The position numbers were made by a program, and so were the translations under genes. From Lunasporangiospora selenospora (Eukaryota; Mortierellomycota; Mortierellomycetes; Mortierellales; Mortierellaceae): DNA of 10,080 nucleotides. The first letter of the stretch is position 1. Every line of letters starts with the position of its first letter. Shown one piece after another: positions 9,001 to 10,080 of this stretch. The notes under the pieces are model-generated. The model was not told where the DNA came from and did not search any database. It saw only the letters and a list, made by a program, of their open reading frames with translations. The stretch is taken from assembly GCA_015680635.1 (NCBI GenBank), contig JAABOA010000978.1:308-10387 (forward strand), read 5' to 3'.

Positions 9001-9424
9001 GATTGTAAACTATGAAAACGGAGAAGGGGAGGGGGTTTAAAGAAAATGAAAAGAAAATAAAAGAACAATGGGGGCCTACCACGCACTGATGGATACCATC
9101 CAACTTCCACGTCCTGGCCGCCTCTTGGGCAATAATGCTTCCTGGTGAATTGTCGGATTTTTGGATAGCAAAAGTGATACCGATGACCAAAAGTGGGAGA
9201 ATAATAGCCTGGATAATGGCCAACTTCCAGTATCGGATAAGAAGGATACCATTGAGGCGACAGATCACCCCCAACTGGCGGAACCAGCGGCCAAGAGGGG
9301 TCGAGGGTCGAGGAGAGGCAAAGATAACGGATGTGGCGGGCTTGGTGGCAGTGGTGATGGCTGGAGAGTAATCGGCACGAGACCCTGATGGGCCGTCAGC
9401 CTGTCTGTGATATCTGGCTGACAT
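6087..9424 (-). CDS. Half-size ABCA-type ABC transporter, three exons
   Basis: Minus-strand exons are 9424-9080, 8889-8646 and 8521-6087, encoding 1007 residues. Introns of 190 and 124 nt begin GTAGGC and GTAAGG and end TTAG and ATAG. The second has a CTAAC branch site 24 nt before its acceptor. Joins keep phase and give IHQCV/AARNSNPC and DTIRLG/VAFTKEE, the latter matching the GV(V/I)F element of ABCA first loops. Order: cytosolic N-terminus; TM1 about 68-87; large extracytosolic loop with NQT and NTS glycosylation sequons; five more helices between about 304 and 551, including the ABCA hallmark EKESKCKESMYMMGL (328-342); one ATP-binding domain about 622-897 with Walker A GQNGAGKST (684-692), Q-loop Q731, signature LSGGM (801-805), Walker B VLILDE (821-826) and H857; and the ABCA C-terminal motif TSLEEVFL (990-997). 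ABCA proteins mostly move lipids; the substrate here is unknown. It presumably acts as a dimer. The ATG at 9424 is the first after an in-frame stop at 9505-9503. Confidence 0.93.
8522..8645 (-). other. Intron 2 of the ABC gene, with a long T tract
   Basis: This 124-nt intron starts GTAAGG and ends ATAG, phase 1. On the transcript strand it carries a pyrimidine tract: 7 T, one C, then 16 T (+ strand poly-A at 8584-8599), and CTAAC at 8549-8545. Read without splicing, exon 2 and exon 3 lie in different frames, so removal is required to join the extracytosolic loop. Confidence 0.88.
8890..9079 (-). other. Intron 1 of the ABC gene
   Basis: This 190-nt intron is phase 0, with donor GTAGGC, acceptor TTTTAG and a TTAAC branch-like site about 40 nt before the acceptor. 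A donor three bases earlier (GTGGTA) would drop one Val and is less consensus-like. Unspliced translation gives a low-complexity hydrophobic tail followed by stops. Confidence 0.82.
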
Positions 9425-9947
9425 TGAGTCGTGTGAAGGGGGAGGCCCCGAGATTGGTGACCGGCGAGAGTGACTTGGGTAGAGGAGGCGGTGAGGTGAG
9501 ATTTAGATAGAGAGGTGACGTTGTTGTTGTGCAAGAAAATGCAAGTGCCGCTGGGCAAGGCGGATTGAAGGGATGACAGAGTCGTTGTCAGGAGGAAATC
9601 AAAGAGTGGCTCGGACTACCCTGGGCCGGTTGACAGACAGACAAAAGTGAAGAGGATCTGATGGAACGAGGTGACAGGGGGAGGGAAAGTTGTGCCTTTT
9701 ATTCACTATTCTACTATTCTGAAGGAAACAAGAATGGCAGCTCATTGACTGATCTTTTTGCAGAGAAAACCCGGGCTGTTGCGTTATTGTTTGAGAATCA
9801 TAACCTTATTTTTTTTCTGTCGACTGGCCCCGCCTGGCCGGACTCGAGGTGCTCAAGTGGGTCGCTCTCCTTCCCTTTTTGCTACTCCCTTTTCTATTCA
9901 CGCGCGGTTGTGGGACAAGTGGTTGGGTGCCAATGCTAAAAACCTAC
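9425..9947 (-). promoter_or_regulatory. 5' flank and probable leader of the ABC gene
   Basis: Read on the minus strand, the last 150 bases before the ATG are C/A/T-rich with few G, as in many fungal leaders, and the ATG context is CTCAATG. A TATA-like AATAAAAG lies at about 9703-9696, some 275 bp upstream. A good splice acceptor (pyrimidine-rich TTTTGTCTGTCTGTCAAC followed by a CAG ending at 9621) raises the chance of a leader intron. No plus-strand gene is supportable: the open frames there lack an ATG or recognisable content. All assignments are by motif only. Confidence 0.4.
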
Positions 9948-10080
9948 CTGGTCGTTTGTCTGATAGCCACGTTGAGGTCCACTTGGAGGTGCATGTCCTA
10001 CATAAAACGAGGACCGTGTCCAGTTGTTCAGTCTGGCTTGATTTCTAGCTGGAGTTCCCCTTCTTCCCGGTATTAAGAAA
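9948..10080 (-). other. Possible minus-strand exon ending at a strong splice donor (partial)
   Basis: On the minus strand one frame is open from the window edge for about 44 codons and ends at CAG followed by GTAGGT, a near-perfect donor at 9948/9947. The translation (for example RSSFYVGHAPPSGPQRGY) is not low-complexity but matches nothing I recognise, and has no ATG. If unspliced, the frame would stop at a TAG at 9938-9936. It may be a non-coding first exon of the ABC gene spliced to 9620, the end of another minus-strand gene, or chance: 44 open codons are not rare. Confidence 0.25.

Noticed and set aside
9661-10076. Plus-strand open frames with hydrophobic stretches
   Set aside because: They overlap one another in different frames, at least one begins at GTG, and none shows a recognisable domain. 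The region is better read as the 5' flank of the minus-strand ABC gene.

Overview
This window looks like nuclear DNA from a filamentous fungus. The genes are broken by short spliceosomal introns (111-320 nt) with GT...AG ends, branch-point-like CTAAC/CTGAC motifs, pyrimidine-rich leaders and AATAAA-type poly(A) signals. A half-size ABCA-class ABC transporter points to an early-diverging lineage. Mortierellomycota/Mucoromycota is my best guess, from general knowledge of ABCA distribution rather than any search.

Layout from left to right. (1) Positions 3-581, + strand: the last 192 codons of an unrecognised, low-complexity, charged protein whose start lies outside the window. (2) Positions 582-2111: a long gene-free stretch with (AC)n and (AG)n microsatellites, a GC-rich hairpin, a long C+T tract and a 16-bp tandem repeat. 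It would hold the 3' UTR of the first gene and the promoter/leader of the second. (3) Positions 2112-5498, + strand: a complete four-exon gene for a membrane-anchored ADAM (reprolysin, M12B) metalloprotease of 911 residues. It has a signal peptide, prodomain, HExxHxxGxxHD zinc site, disintegrin domain, Cys-rich domain, one membrane helix and a Pro/Tyr-rich cytosolic tail. (4) Positions 5499-6086: a convergent intergenic region with one poly(A) signal per strand. (5) Positions 9424-6087, - strand: a complete three-exon gene for a 1007-residue ABCA transporter with one membrane domain and one nucleotide-binding domain. (6) Positions 9425-10080: the 5' flank of the ABC gene, with a possible minus-strand exon at the window edge.

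Both main gene models rest on splice joins that keep the frame and rebuild family-conserved sequence across each junction. The genes are convergent neighbours, not an operon, and nothing in the sequence links them functionally beyond both products being membrane proteins. I see no RNA gene, transposon, CRISPR array or clearly novel system. The more interesting points are a Cys4/Arg4 insert inside the ABC nucleotide-binding domain, a repeated Kex2/furin-like SPLEKR motif in the ADAM prodomain, the PPxY-bearing ADAM tail, and the structured and repetitive DNA upstream of the ADAM gene.
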